A DNA stretch of 64,000 bases from positions 1-64,000 of the forward strand of contig CAUJDW010000072.1 of assembly GCA_963169455.1 (NCBI GenBank), written 5' to 3'. This document shows positions 8,903 through 17,407 of this stretch, in pieces. The notes below the pieces were generated by a model. The model saw only the letters and a list, made by a program, of their open reading frames with translations, did no database searches and was not told the DNA's origin. Source of the DNA: Bacteroidota bacterium (lineage in GTDB: Bacteria; Bacteroidota; Bacteroidia; Chitinophagales; Saprospiraceae). Made by a program: the position numbers and the translations under genes. The stretch's first letter is position 1. Each line of letters starts with the position of its first letter.

Positions 8903-9741
8903 TCATAAAGGACATCCAGGAAGATTCTTTAGCTAAGAAGCAAACGAATACCTATGAACTGTCCATCCTGATAGGGGTGGACAGTTTTGATTATATGGTA
9001 TTGGATAGCCGGCAGCAGGTGCTCGCCCTGAAGAGCTTTGGCCTGGAAGATAGCGGGAATGGGCATCTAAAAGCCATAGAAGAGGCCTTCCGTTCGGACA
9101 AATTCCTGCATCAGCCCTTCCGGAATATCCGCGCCGGGCTGGCCGGCGGAAGGAATACCCTGATACCGCTCCGCCTCTATGACCCCAACCAGAACGACGC
9201 CTATATCGGCCAGCTCACCGAACTGCTGGCCGGCGAAGAAGCCCGGGCCGACGGGCTGCCGATGCTGGGGTTGTACAACGTTTACACAGCCGACAAGGGC
9301 GAAGTGGCCCTGGCGCGGCGGCTGTTCCCCGGCTGCCGCATCTTCCACCTCTGCACTGCCCTGCTGGAAGGCCTGCGCCACCTGCCGGCCCGGGAGGAAG
9401 GGTTCAGCATCTTCGCACACCTGAAAGGCTCATTACTGTTCATCATCGCTTTCGAAGGAAAGGAGCTGCGCTTCGCCAATATGTTCCGGTGCCAGGCCGC
9501 CAGGGATTTCATCTATTTCGTGCTGCTCGTCTACCAGCAGTTTGGCCTCGATCCGGAAGTGCAGGCCCTGCATTTGTCCGGCCAACTGGTGCGGGAGTCG
9601 GAGATATACCGCGAAGCCGTCCGCTATATCCGCCACCTGGAATTCCTGGAGCCACCGGCTTTTTTCCAGTTTGGCCCCAAACTGAGCCAGGAACCTCATT
9701 ATTTCCACTTCGGCCTGTTGAGCCTCAGCCTCTGCAGCTGA
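8899..9741 (+). CDS. DUF3822 family protein
   Basis: Bacteroidota-specific family of unknown function (280 aa). The start at 8899 uses the ATG of the ATGA overlap with the upstream gene; an in-frame TTG at 8893 is less likely. The N-terminal part (YELSILIGVDSFDYMVLD) and the middle (GFSIFAHLKGSLLFIIAFEGKELRFANMF) have the two-lobed pattern of actin-like (ASKHA) proteins such as PilM. This is a fold-level inference only. Coupling to a membrane protein with a pilin-like N-terminus fits that idea. The rsmD start follows the stop by 32 bases, so the three genes probably share a transcript. Confidence 0.8.
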   Translation: MIIKDIQEDSLAKKQTNTYELSILIGVDSFDYMVLDSRQQVLALKSFGLEDSGNGHLKAIEEAFRSDKFLHQPFRNIRAGLAGGRNTLIPLRLYDPNQNDAYIGQLTELLAGEEARADGLPMLGLYNVYTADKGEVALARRLFPGCRIFHLCTALLEGLRHLPAREEGFSIFAHLKGSLLFIIAFEGKELRFANMFRCQAARDFIYFVLLVYQQFGLDPEVQALHLSGQLVRESEIYREAVRYIRHLEFLEPPAFFQFGPKLSQEPHYFHFGLLSLSLCS

Positions 9742-9773
9742 GCCTGCGGCCATCTGAAAAGCCTTTTGACTTT

Positions 9774-10349
9774 ATGCGGATCATTGGAGGGAAGTTCAGG
9801 GGCAGGCGCTTCAACCCGCCGGCAAAGAACTGGCCCACGCGGCCGACTACCGATTTTGCCAAGGAAGGGCTCTTCAACATCCTGCAAAACCATTTCGACT
9901 TTGAAGAAATGAAGGTGCTCGACCTCTTCGGCGGCACGGGAAGCCATAGCTACGAGTTCATTTCCCGGGGCTGCAAAGATGTCACTTATGTCGATAAGTT
10001 CCCCGCCGCCGCGGCCTTCGTCCGCAAAACCGCCCGCGAGCTGGGCATCGAGGACTGCATCCGCATCGTGCAGGGGGATGTGTTCAAATTCATCGCCTTT
10101 GAAGGCGGACAGTTCGATTATATCTTTGCCGGCCCGCCTTACGCCCTGCCAACCATCGATACTATTCCAGGCCTGATTTTTCAGAACCGCCTGCTGCGGC
10201 CCGGCGGCTGGTTCGTGCTGGAACACGACCCCAGCCACGTCTTCGAAGGGCGCCCCCACTTGTTTCAGGTGCGCAACTACGGAAAAACCATCTTCAGCTT
10301 TTTTAAGGAAGAAGACGAAGCCGGAAACGGGAACGCGATGCCGTCCTGA
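9774..10349 (+). CDS. rsmD: 16S rRNA (guanine966-N2)-methyltransferase RsmD
   Basis: SAM-dependent methyltransferase that modifies G966 of 16S rRNA in the small ribosomal subunit. The start at 9774 (MRIIGGKFRGRRF) matches the conserved N-terminus of the family. The chain has RPTTDFAKEGLFNIL, the SAM-binding loop DLFGGTGSHSYEF and, near residue 120, the catalytic-loop position. The usual motif IV, (D/N)PPY or (D/N)PPF, reads AGPPY here, so the acidic or amide residue is replaced by glycine. The length (191 aa) is normal. Either the activity is altered or this lineage uses a variant motif. Confidence 0.85.
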   Translation: MRIIGGKFRGRRFNPPAKNWPTRPTTDFAKEGLFNILQNHFDFEEMKVLDLFGGTGSHSYEFISRGCKDVTYVDKFPAAAAFVRKTARELGIEDCIRIVQGDVFKFIAFEGGQFDYIFAGPPYALPTIDTIPGLIFQNRLLRPGGWFVLEHDPSHVFEGRPHLFQVRNYGKTIFSFFKEEDEAGNGNAMPS

Positions 10350-10376
10350 TTGGTTTGACAATAAAAGCGATAGATC

Positions 10377-10817
10377 ATGAAACATTGGCGCCTGCTGTGG
10401 TTGCTTTCCCTCTTACCCCTGTCTGCTCCAGCCCAGTACGACTTCTCCGGAAGCTGGACAGGGAAACTGACCCAGAAGGAAGGCGGTTATACACCGGAAT
10501 ACGAATTCGAACTGTACCTCGTGCAGAAGGGAAAGAAGATCAGCGGCAGGTCCTACGTGAAAACCGGGCGCATCCACGCGGTCATGGAACTCACCGGAAC
10601 GGTGGTGGACGGCAATTCCATCCGCCTGACCGAAACCCGCATTCTCGAAAACTGGAAATACGACGACATGGACTGGTGTTACAAAGAGATCACCCTGAGG
10701 CTGGCCACCGATGGCAGGCGCCGGAGGCTGGAAGGGTACTGGACGGGCATAACGGGCGCCCAGGCCGTCTGCATTCCCGGCGAGATATTCCTGGCCAGGC
10801 AAATACCCCGGGCATGA
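10377..10817 (+). CDS. Small secreted protein of unknown function
   Basis: The 146-aa product has a clear signal peptide (MKHWRLLWLLSLLPLSAPAQ). The mature part begins YDFSGSWTGKLTQKEGG and alternates hydrophobic and polar residues like a small beta-barrel or lipocalin-like sheet. Two cysteines (WCYKEI and AVCIPG) could form a disulfide in the periplasm. No named family is recognised. It follows rsmD by 27 bases on the same strand and precedes the argS promoter. Confidence 0.7.
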   Translation: MKHWRLLWLLSLLPLSAPAQYDFSGSWTGKLTQKEGGYTPEYEFELYLVQKGKKISGRSYVKTGRIHAVMELTGTVVDGNSIRLTETRILENWKYDDMDWCYKEITLRLATDGRRRRLEGYWTGITGAQAVCIPGEIFLARQIPRA

Positions 10818-10846
10818 ACCCGTCTCCAGTTTTAAAGCGCCAGGCT

Positions 10847-10877
10847 TTTTAGTTCCCTTTAAAATGTGATAAATTTG
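10847..10877 (+). promoter_or_regulatory. Bacteroidota-type promoter for argS
   Basis: The -33 element TTTT (10847-10850) is 19 bases from the -7 element TAAATTTG (10870-10877), which matches the Bacteroidota consensus TTTG-N19-TAnnTTTG except for the last base of the -33 box. The argS ATG is 25 bases downstream of the -7 element. Confidence 0.6.
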
Positions 10878-10902
10878 GCAGCTTAAAACAGATACCCCGC
10901 GA

Positions 10903-12867
10903 ATGAACATCATTGAATCGATACAGGAGGGCGTCATCAGGGCGGTGAAAGGCTTGTATGGTGCAGAGATTGGCCCGGCTGACATCACCATGTCCGCTAC
11001 CCGGAAGGAATTCGAAGGCGACTATACCGTGGTTACTTTCCCCTTTACCCGTTTCGCCCGGAAAAAGCCCGATGAGATAGCTGAAGAGATGGGGCAGCAC
11101 CTGGTGCGGGAAGTGGCCTATGTCCAGAAATTCAACGTCATTAAGGGTTTCCTGAACCTTTCCCTAAGCGATGCCTTCTGGCGCCGCTTTCTGGAAGAAA
11201 TATGCCGAAATGAGCAGTTCGGCATGCAGCCGCCCAACGGGCACAAGGTGCTGGTGGAGTATTCTTCCCCCAATACCAACAAGCCTCTGCACCTGGGCCA
11301 CATCCGTAACATCCTGCTGGGGTGGTCCACTTCCTGCATACTGGAAGCGGCCGGTTATGAGGTGGCCAGGGTCCAGGTCATCAACGATCGCGGCATCGCC
11401 ATCTGCAAAAGCATGCTGGCCTGGGAAAAGTACGCCAATGGCGCCACCCCGGGCTCCACGGGCATCAAAAGCGACCATTTTGTGGGCGATTACTACGTGA
11501 TGTTCGAACAGAAATTCCAGAAAGAATACCAGGATTGGCAGAAATCCGATGCCGGCCAGGCGCAGCTTCAGGAGTGGCTGGGGACGAATGAAGCCCGAAG
11601 GGCGGAAAAAGAATTGGCCCAGAAGCGGGAAAAAGCGCTGAAAGAACTCGAAGGGAAGGTGGCGGCCGGCGAGTTGCCCCCGGGCAGCAGCCTCAGGGAG
11701 GAGGACTTCTCCCCCGGGAAATTTTTCTTCAAAAACTTCAAGGACGAATACTTCAACCAGCACAGTAAGCTGGGGGCGGAAGCCCGCGCCATGCTCCGCC
11801 GCTGGGAGGAAGGCGATGAGGCCACCGTCGCCCTGTGGCGCCGCATGAACGACTGGGTGTACGAGGGATTCAACGAAACCTACGAAAAACTGGGCGTCCG
11901 CTTCGACAAGCTCTATTTCGAGTCGGAAACTTACCTGCTGGGCAAGGATATGATCGAAAAAGGCCTGGAAGAAGGGGTCTTCTACCGCAAAGACGACGGC
12001 TCGGCCTGGGCCGACCTCACCGGCGCCAAACTCGACCACAAGGCCGTCCTGCGCAGCGACGGCACTTCCCTTTACATCACCCAGGACCTGGGCACCGCTC
12101 ACCTGCGCTATCAGGATTTCGGGGTGGAAAAAATGGTGTACGTCGTAGCCGATGAACAGAATTACCATTTCCAGGTGCTTTTCGAACTCCTCCGGCGGCT
12201 GAAGGAACCCTATGCCGACGGGCTGTACCACCTGGCCTACGGCATGGTCGACCTGCCCACAGGCAAAATGAAGTCGCGCGAGGGCACGGTGGTCGACGCC
12301 GACGACCTGATCGCCGAGGTAGTCGAGGAAGCCCGCAAAAACAGCCTGGAACGGGATACCCTCGCCGGTTTGTCGGCAGAAGAACAGCAAACCATCATCA
12401 ACCAGATCGGGCTGGCGGCCCTGAAATTTTTTATCATCAAGGTGCACCCCCGCAAACGCATGACCTTCGACCCAAAGGAATCGGTGGACCTGCAGGGGCA
12501 AACCGGCCCATACGTGCAGAACGCCTACGTGCGGGTGCAGTCCGTATTGCGCAAGGGCGGCGGCCAAAGCCTGAGCGCCGCCGCCGATTACGATAAACTG
12601 GAAAGCCAGGAGCGGGAAATACTGTCGCAGTTGTACGCCTTCCCGGAACTTATCCGGACAGCTGCCGAGGAGTACGACCCCTCTTCCATCGCTAATTATT
12701 GCTACGAACTGGCCAAGGCCTTCCACCGTTTTTACCACGACTACTCCATCCTCAGCGCCGAAACGCAGGCCGCGCGGGCTTTCAGGCTGCAGCTCAGCCA
12801 GGCCGTGGCCAATGTGCTGAAAATGGGCATGAAACTACTGGGCATCGACATGCCCGAACGCATGTAA
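10903..12867 (+). CDS. argS: Arginyl-tRNA synthetase
   Basis: Class I aminoacyl-tRNA synthetase that charges tRNA-Arg with arginine in the cytoplasm. An N-terminal Add-1 domain (about residues 1-100) is followed by the catalytic domain with the HIGH signature as LHLGHIRN (just after SSPNTNKP), the KMSKS region as KMKSREG near residue 450, and a C-terminal DALR anticodon-binding domain (about 530-654). A ~90-residue lysine/glutamate-rich insertion between these motifs is typical of Bacteroidota ArgRS. The length (654 aa) is slightly above the Escherichia coli enzyme because of that insertion. It is followed after 33 bases by glnS on the same strand. Confidence 0.96.
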   Translation: MNIIESIQEGVIRAVKGLYGAEIGPADITMSATRKEFEGDYTVVTFPFTRFARKKPDEIAEEMGQHLVREVAYVQKFNVIKGFLNLSLSDAFWRRFLEEICRNEQFGMQPPNGHKVLVEYSSPNTNKPLHLGHIRNILLGWSTSCILEAAGYEVARVQVINDRGIAICKSMLAWEKYANGATPGSTGIKSDHFVGDYYVMFEQKFQKEYQDWQKSDAGQAQLQEWLGTNEARRAEKELAQKREKALKELEGKVAAGELPPGSSLREEDFSPGKFFFKNFKDEYFNQHSKLGAEARAMLRRWEEGDEATVALWRRMNDWVYEGFNETYEKLGVRFDKLYFESETYLLGKDMIEKGLEEGVFYRKDDGSAWADLTGAKLDHKAVLRSDGTSLYITQDLGTAHLRYQDFGVEKMVYVVADEQNYHFQVLFELLRRLKEPYADGLYHLAYGMVDLPTGKMKSREGTVVDADDLIAEVVEEARKNSLERDTLAGLSAEEQQTIINQIGLAALKFFIIKVHPRKRMTFDPKESVDLQGQTGPYVQNAYVRVQSVLRKGGGQSLSAAADYDKLESQEREILSQLYAFPELIRTAAEEYDPSSIANYCYELAKAFHRFYHDYSILSAETQAARAFRLQLSQAVANVLKMGMKLLGIDMPERM

Positions 12868-12900
12868 CATACTGGCCAACGTCCAGAAATTCACATATCC

Positions 12901-14601
12901 ATGAGCGAACTCAAAATTTCGGAAGAGAACAACAAGGAATCCCTGAACTTCATCGAGCAGATCATCGAGGAAGATATCAGAAACGGCAAACATGGCGGCC
13001 GGGTGCACACCCGCTTCCCGCCTGAGCCCAATGGCTACCTCCACATCGGGCATGCCAAGGCCATCACCGTCAACTTCGAGATCGCCCAGAAATACGGCGG
13101 TTTGACCAACCTGCGCTTCGACGACACCAACCCCACTACCGAAGAAACGGAGTATGTGGAAAACATCAAGCGCGATATCCGCTGGCTGGGCTTCGACTGG
13201 GATGACCGCGAATATTATGCCTCCGATTATTTCGAACAACTCTACGAATACGCCCTGAAGCTCATCAGGAAGGGCCTGGCCTATGTGGATGACTCCACTT
13301 CCGAAGAGATCGCTGCCATGAAAGGCACGCCCACCGAACCGGGCAGGGAAAGCCCCAACAGGAACCGTTCGGTGGAGGAAAACCTGGATCTTTTCCAGCG
13401 CATGCGCGCCGGAGAATTCCCCGACGGTTCTCACGTCCTGCGCGCCAAAATCGACATGGCCTCCGACAACATGCACATGCGCGACCCCATCCTGTACCGC
13501 ATAAAGCGGGACCACCACCACCGCACCGGCGACAACTGGTGTATTTACCCGATGTACGACTTCGCGCACGGGCAGTCGGATTCCATCGAACAGATCACCC
13601 ATTCGCTTTGCTCGCTGGAGTTCATCCATCACCGGCCTCTCTACGACTGGTTCATCGAAAAACTGGAGATTTTTCCCTCCCGGCAGATCGAGTTCGCCCG
13701 CATGAACGTGGCCTATATGATCACCAGCAAACGGCGCCTGCTCAAACTGGTGAAAGAAGGGTATGTCAGCGGCTGGGATGACCCCCGCATGCCGACCATA
13801 TCGGGTATGCGCCGGCGCGGCTACCCGCCTGCGGCCATCCGCACTTTCTGCAACAAGGCCGGCGTGGCCCGCAGGGAAAACCTCATCGATGTCAGCCTCC
13901 TGGAATTCTGCGTGCGCGACGAACTCAACCGCACCGCTCCCCGCGTGATGGGCGTGCTCGACCCCCTCAAAGTCGTCATCACCAACTACCCGGAGGGCCA
14001 GGTGGAATATATGGAGGTGGAGAACAACCCCGAAGACGAGGCCATGGGCTCGCGCACTATGCCTTTCTCCCGGGAGTTGTACATTGAAAAGGAAGACTTT
14101 ATGGAAGACCCGCCCAAAAAATACTTCCGCATGGGGCCGGGCCAGGATGTACGCCTCAAAGGGGCCTATATCGTGCGTTGCGAAAACTTCGTCAAAGACC
14201 CCCGCACGGGGGAAGTCACCGAAGTACATTGTACCTACTACCCGGACAGCCGCAGCGGGCAGGACACTTCAGGCGTCAAGGCAAAGGGCACCCTGCACTG
14301 GGTTTCCGTGCCCCACGCCCTGGAAGTAAAGGTGCGCCTTTACGACCGCCTCTTCACCGACCCACAGCCCGACAGCCACGAGGGTAAGGAATTTATGGAA
14401 TTTTTCAACCAGGACTCGCTGCGCCTTATCGATAAAGCCTACGTGGAGCCCAGCCTGGCCAATGCCGGGCCCGGGCAGCAGTTCCAGTTCCTGCGCATGG
14501 GTTATTTCTGCGTGGACACCGACAGCAGGCCGAACCACCTCATCTTCAACCGCACCGTGAGCCTGAAGGACACCTGGGCGAAACTGCAGAGCCAGTTATA
14601 G
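12901..14601 (+). CDS. glnS: Glutaminyl-tRNA synthetase
   Basis: Class I synthetase that charges tRNA-Gln directly. The HIGH motif appears in FPPEPNGYLHIGHAKAI (about residues 39-55), the KMSKS-like motif as ITSKRRLLKLV, and the C-terminal half is the paired beta-barrel anticodon-binding region (ELYIEKEDFM, VRLKGAYIV). The full length of 566 aa matches bacterial GlnRS. The last sense codon is TTA and the TAG stop lies inside the palindrome at 14598-14630, as in two other genes of the window, so the very C-terminus may have been supplied by that element. Confidence 0.96.
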   Translation: MSELKISEENNKESLNFIEQIIEEDIRNGKHGGRVHTRFPPEPNGYLHIGHAKAITVNFEIAQKYGGLTNLRFDDTNPTTEETEYVENIKRDIRWLGFDWDDREYYASDYFEQLYEYALKLIRKGLAYVDDSTSEEIAAMKGTPTEPGRESPNRNRSVEENLDLFQRMRAGEFPDGSHVLRAKIDMASDNMHMRDPILYRIKRDHHHRTGDNWCIYPMYDFAHGQSDSIEQITHSLCSLEFIHHRPLYDWFIEKLEIFPSRQIEFARMNVAYMITSKRRLLKLVKEGYVSGWDDPRMPTISGMRRRGYPPAAIRTFCNKAGVARRENLIDVSLLEFCVRDELNRTAPRVMGVLDPLKVVITNYPEGQVEYMEVENNPEDEAMGSRTMPFSRELYIEKEDFMEDPPKKYFRMGPGQDVRLKGAYIVRCENFVKDPRTGEVTEVHCTYYPDSRSGQDTSGVKAKGTLHWVSVPHALEVKVRLYDRLFTDPQPDSHEGKEFMEFFNQDSLRLIDKAYVEPSLANAGPGQQFQFLRMGYFCVDTDSRPNHLIFNRTVSLKDTWAKLQSQL

Positions 14602-14663
14602 ATGGAATCGGTTAAACCGATTCCATCTATCCAAGTGGGGGCGGTTAAACCGATTCCATCTAT
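14598..14663. repeat. Palindrome at the glnS stop codon, with a repeated half copy
   Basis: The arms at 14598-14613 and 14615-14630 are perfect 16-nt inverted repeats (ATAGATGGAATCGGTT and complement). The 21 bases at 14610-14630 recur exactly at 14643-14663. The glnS stop TAG (14599-14601) lies within the left arm. The element sits between convergent glnS and the lipoprotein gene and probably serves as a bidirectional terminator. It shares its outer ATAGATGG...CCATCTAT words with the palindromes at 53883-53947. Confidence 0.8.
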
Positions 14664-14666
14664 TAA

Positions 14667-15488
14667 TTACCACCACCTCCGGATGAGAATATCCCGGCTA
14701 AACCCATTGGGGAATGTCAGGGTGGCGATGCGGTCGCAGGTTCCGTCGCCGTAGTCGATCGTGCGGGTTATGCTGTTGACGGTGATGGCTTTGACGCCGC
14801 TCTCGATCCAGGGGCAGGATTTGCTTTTGACCAGAGGTGTGGTGATCTCGGTGCTGAAGGGCACGCCACGGCGGTTGACTCCGGAGCTGCCGCCGCTGAC
14901 TTCCACCACATTGTCCATGAATTGCGGGGTGTCGTAGCCCTCGATGGTGACGATGGTGTGGCTGGCTTCCCAACTCGTCACGTCGCCATTGGGGAAGGTA
15001 ATGCTGGCGTCTTCCACGGTGCGGCTGAAAGTGGGCAGGCCTTCCGCATTGAGCCCTTCGTTGGTGAGGGTTTTGACACCCTGTATCTGGGCGTCATCCA
15101 CGAAGAAGTTGTCGAAGGTGACGGTGCGTACGGCGCCCGGGTTTTTCAGCGAGTCGGTGAGGGTGACGATGATCACGCCCCGGCGCACGCGGCCGTGGAG
15201 CCCAACGCAGCCATCCGTCCCGTAATCGATGGTGATGGTGCGCGGGAAGGAGCCGTCATCCGGCATGACTGTAATTGCGGGGCAATCGTCGTTGGGATCG
15301 CGGGTTTCGATCTCGTAGTCCACCTCGTCTTCCGTGTCCTGGAAGAGGTTCATGGCCGTGGTTTCTTCCTCGCTGGCGGCCAGCGCCTCATCGGTGTTGG
15401 CTACAGTCTCGGAATCATTTTTCTCACAGGCCGTGAAGGCCAGGGCGAAGGCAAAAATGGCAGCGAAAAAAAGAAATTGCTTTTTCAT
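14667..15488 (-). CDS. Lipoprotein of unknown function
   Basis: The 273-aa product has a lipoprotein signal peptide (MKKQFLFFAAIFAFALAFTAC, lipobox FTAC, Cys at 21), so the mature protein is anchored in an envelope membrane. An acidic linker (about residues 22-65) leads into a beta-rich domain of repeated TITIDYG-like strands (ITIDYGTDGC, TRTIDYGDGTC) that suggests an internal duplication. No enzymatic motif is seen. It is monocistronic, convergent with glnS and divergent from pyrR. The 250 bases upstream of it contain no other gene. Confidence 0.8.
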   Translation of the reverse strand: MKKQFLFFAAIFAFALAFTACEKNDSETVANTDEALAASEEETTAMNLFQDTEDEVDYEIETRDPNDDCPAITVMPDDGSFPRTITIDYGTDGCVGLHGRVRRGVIIVTLTDSLKNPGAVRTVTFDNFFVDDAQIQGVKTLTNEGLNAEGLPTFSRTVEDASITFPNGDVTSWEASHTIVTIEGYDTPQFMDNVVEVSGGSSGVNRRGVPFSTEITTPLVKSKSCPWIESGVKAITVNSITRTIDYGDGTCDRIATLTFPNGFSRDILIRRWW

Positions 15489-15721
15489 AATGTAAAACTG
15501 TTTTTTCGGCGGGGCGGAAGCCTGGCTTTCGGACAGGCATTTTCCACCCGCTTGTGGTTAAAGGATCAAGGATAATTGGTAGTACGGGAAGCGTGTGCAC
15601 CGTTCCGGCATATCCGGCTTGTACCGGCGTTTGCAGAATAGACTGGCTGATGGAGGGAAGGTTTAAAGCGAAAGAAAAAAAATCCTGTTTTCCAATCCCG
15701 GCTTTTGTCCGGCAAACGGCA

Positions 15722-15729
15722 TATATTTG
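15722..15729 (+). promoter_or_regulatory. -7 element of pyrR promoter
   Basis: TATATTTG is a perfect Bacteroidota -7 box only 9 bases before the pyrR ATG, which implies a very short or absent 5' leader. A TTTG at 15704-15707 is too close (14 bases) to be a standard -33 element, so this half of the promoter is weak or degenerate. Confidence 0.5.
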
Positions 15730-15738
15730 CCTGGGCCT

Positions 15739-16299
15739 ATGAGTAAGGGAAGACTAATCATCGGACAAGAGCGCTTCGCGCTGACCATCGAACGGCTGTG
15801 CCACCAGCTGATCGAACAGCATGGCGCGTTTGATAACACCTGCCTGATCGGCATACAGCCGCGGGGGGTGCGTTTGTCCGGCAGGCTCTACCAGCGCCTC
15901 TCCGCCATCCTTTCCAAAGACGACATACTATACGGCAAACTCGATATCACCTTCTATCGCGATGATTTCCGGACCAGGGAAAAACCGTTGAAGGCCAGCC
16001 CCACGGAAATCGACTTCATCGTGGAGGACAAGCGGGTTGTCCTGGTTGACGATGTGTTGTATACCGGCCGAACGGTGCAGGCTGCCCTGACGGCGCTCAA
16101 CCACTACGGCCGCCCCCGGCAGGTGGAACTGCTCGCCCTGGTGGACCGGCAGTTCAACCGGCACCTGCCCATCCAGTCGGACTACGTCGGCGTCCGGGTC
16201 GATGCGCTGGACGAAGCTTATGTGCGGGTGGACTGGGCTGAGTCGGCAGGAGAGGACCGGGTGCTGCTGTTCGTGGACAAAAAGGAGGCTGAGAAATAA
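15739..16299 (+). CDS. pyrR: PyrR-type bifunctional pyr regulator / uracil phosphoribosyltransferase
   Basis: Phosphoribosyltransferase-fold protein (186 aa). The PRPP-binding loop reads VVLVDDVLYTGRT, and the region CLIGIQPRGVRLSGRL is typical of PyrR. In Gram-positive bacteria PyrR binds pyr mRNA in a UMP-dependent way and has weak UPRT activity. Here the leader is too short to hold an attenuator, so the regulatory part of the role is uncertain. The stop codon is immediately followed by the pyrB ATG with no spacing, so the two form an operon and this protein is tied to pyrimidine synthesis. The start at 15739 is preferred to one 12 bases upstream because it begins with the family-like MSKGRLIIG. 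Confidence 0.9.
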   Translation: MSKGRLIIGQERFALTIERLCHQLIEQHGAFDNTCLIGIQPRGVRLSGRLYQRLSAILSKDDILYGKLDITFYRDDFRTREKPLKASPTEIDFIVEDKRVVLVDDVLYTGRTVQAALTALNHYGRPRQVELLALVDRQFNRHLPIQSDYVGVRVDALDEAYVRVDWAESAGEDRVLLFVDKKEAEK

Positions 16300-17232
16300 A
16301 TGGCTACTGTACAACAACTGAGCACAAAACACGTATTGGGCATCAAATACCTCTCCGAAAGCGATATCCGGCTCATTTTCGAAACGGCAAAAAGCTTCAA
16401 GGAGGTGCTCAACCGCCCGATCAAAAAGGTGCCTTCCCTGCGGGACGTCACGGTGGCGAACCTCTTTTTTGAAAACTCCACCCGCACGCGCATTTCCTTC
16501 GAACTGGCCGAAAAGCGCCTGTCGGCCGACATCGTAAACTTTTCCGCTTCCTCTTCCTCCGTTAAAAAGGGCGAAACCCTGCTGGACACGGTCAACAACA
16601 TCCTGTCCATGAAGGTCGACATGGTGGTCATGCGCCATCCCGCTCCCGGGGCGCACCACTTCCTGGCGCAGCATATCGACGCCAATATCATCAACGCCGG
16701 CGACGGCACCCATGAGCACCCCACTCAGGCTTTGCTCGACGCCTTTTCCATGGAAGAGGCGGTAGGGGAACTGGCCGGCAGGAAAGTGGCCATCTTCGGC
16801 GACATACTGCACTCCCGCGTCGCGCTGAGCAACATCTTCTGCCTGAACAAACTCGGCGCCAAAGTGCGCGTCTGCGGGCCGCCCACCCTCATCCCCAAAC
16901 ACATTGCCGAACTGGGCGTGGAAGTGTCTCATGACCTGAAGGACAGCCTTCGCTGGTGCGATATAGCCAACGTGCTGCGCATACAACTGGAGCGACAGGA
17001 CATTTCCTACTTCTCTTCCCTTCGGGAATACGCCCAGTACTTCGGGATCAACAAGCCACTGCTGGACAGCCTCGACAAACCCATCGTGATCATGCACCCC
17101 GGGCCGATCAACCGGGGTGTGGAAATTACCAGCGATGTGGCGGATTCGGAACACTCCATCATCCTGCAACAGGTGGAGAACGGAGTGGCCGTGCGCATGG
17201 CGGTCCTGTACCTGCTGGCGGCAAAACGTTGA
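16300..17232 (+). CDS. pyrB: Aspartate carbamoyltransferase catalytic subunit
   Basis: Catalyses carbamoyl phosphate + aspartate to N-carbamoylaspartate, the first committed step of pyrimidine biosynthesis. The carbamoyl-phosphate site STRTRISFE (about residues 54-62) and the HPTQALLDAF motif (about 139-148) are intact, and the C-terminal aspartate domain contains MHPGPINRGVE. The length (310 aa) is normal for a PyrB that works without PyrI; no pyrI follows. It directly abuts pyrR. Confidence 0.97.
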   Translation: MATVQQLSTKHVLGIKYLSESDIRLIFETAKSFKEVLNRPIKKVPSLRDVTVANLFFENSTRTRISFELAEKRLSADIVNFSASSSSVKKGETLLDTVNNILSMKVDMVVMRHPAPGAHHFLAQHIDANIINAGDGTHEHPTQALLDAFSMEEAVGELAGRKVAIFGDILHSRVALSNIFCLNKLGAKVRVCGPPTLIPKHIAELGVEVSHDLKDSLRWCDIANVLRIQLERQDISYFSSLREYAQYFGINKPLLDSLDKPIVIMHPGPINRGVEITSDVADSEHSIILQQVENGVAVRMAVLYLLAAKR

Positions 17233-17407
17233 GCCGCACAATCCTTTAGCCCATACATCCGTTTAAGCCGGGATACCCCACCTTGTATCCGGCCGCGCCC
17301 CCTGGCCCGGGCAAATGCGACGGGCCGTGGCCGGCCTTCAAATCTCCTGGATCCTGGTATAAAAAATGCTCAAAAGCTTTATATTACAGATTCAAACCCA
17401 ACCCAAT

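Noticed and set aside
12835-14229. 464-codon minus-strand frame opposite glnS, and the similar one opposite argS at 11164-12738
   Set aside because: Both are shadows of well-identified synthetase genes.
15489-15738. PyrR-dependent attenuator or riboswitch before pyrR
   Set aside because: The -7 box lies 9 bases before the start codon, so no leader long enough for an attenuator is transcribed.
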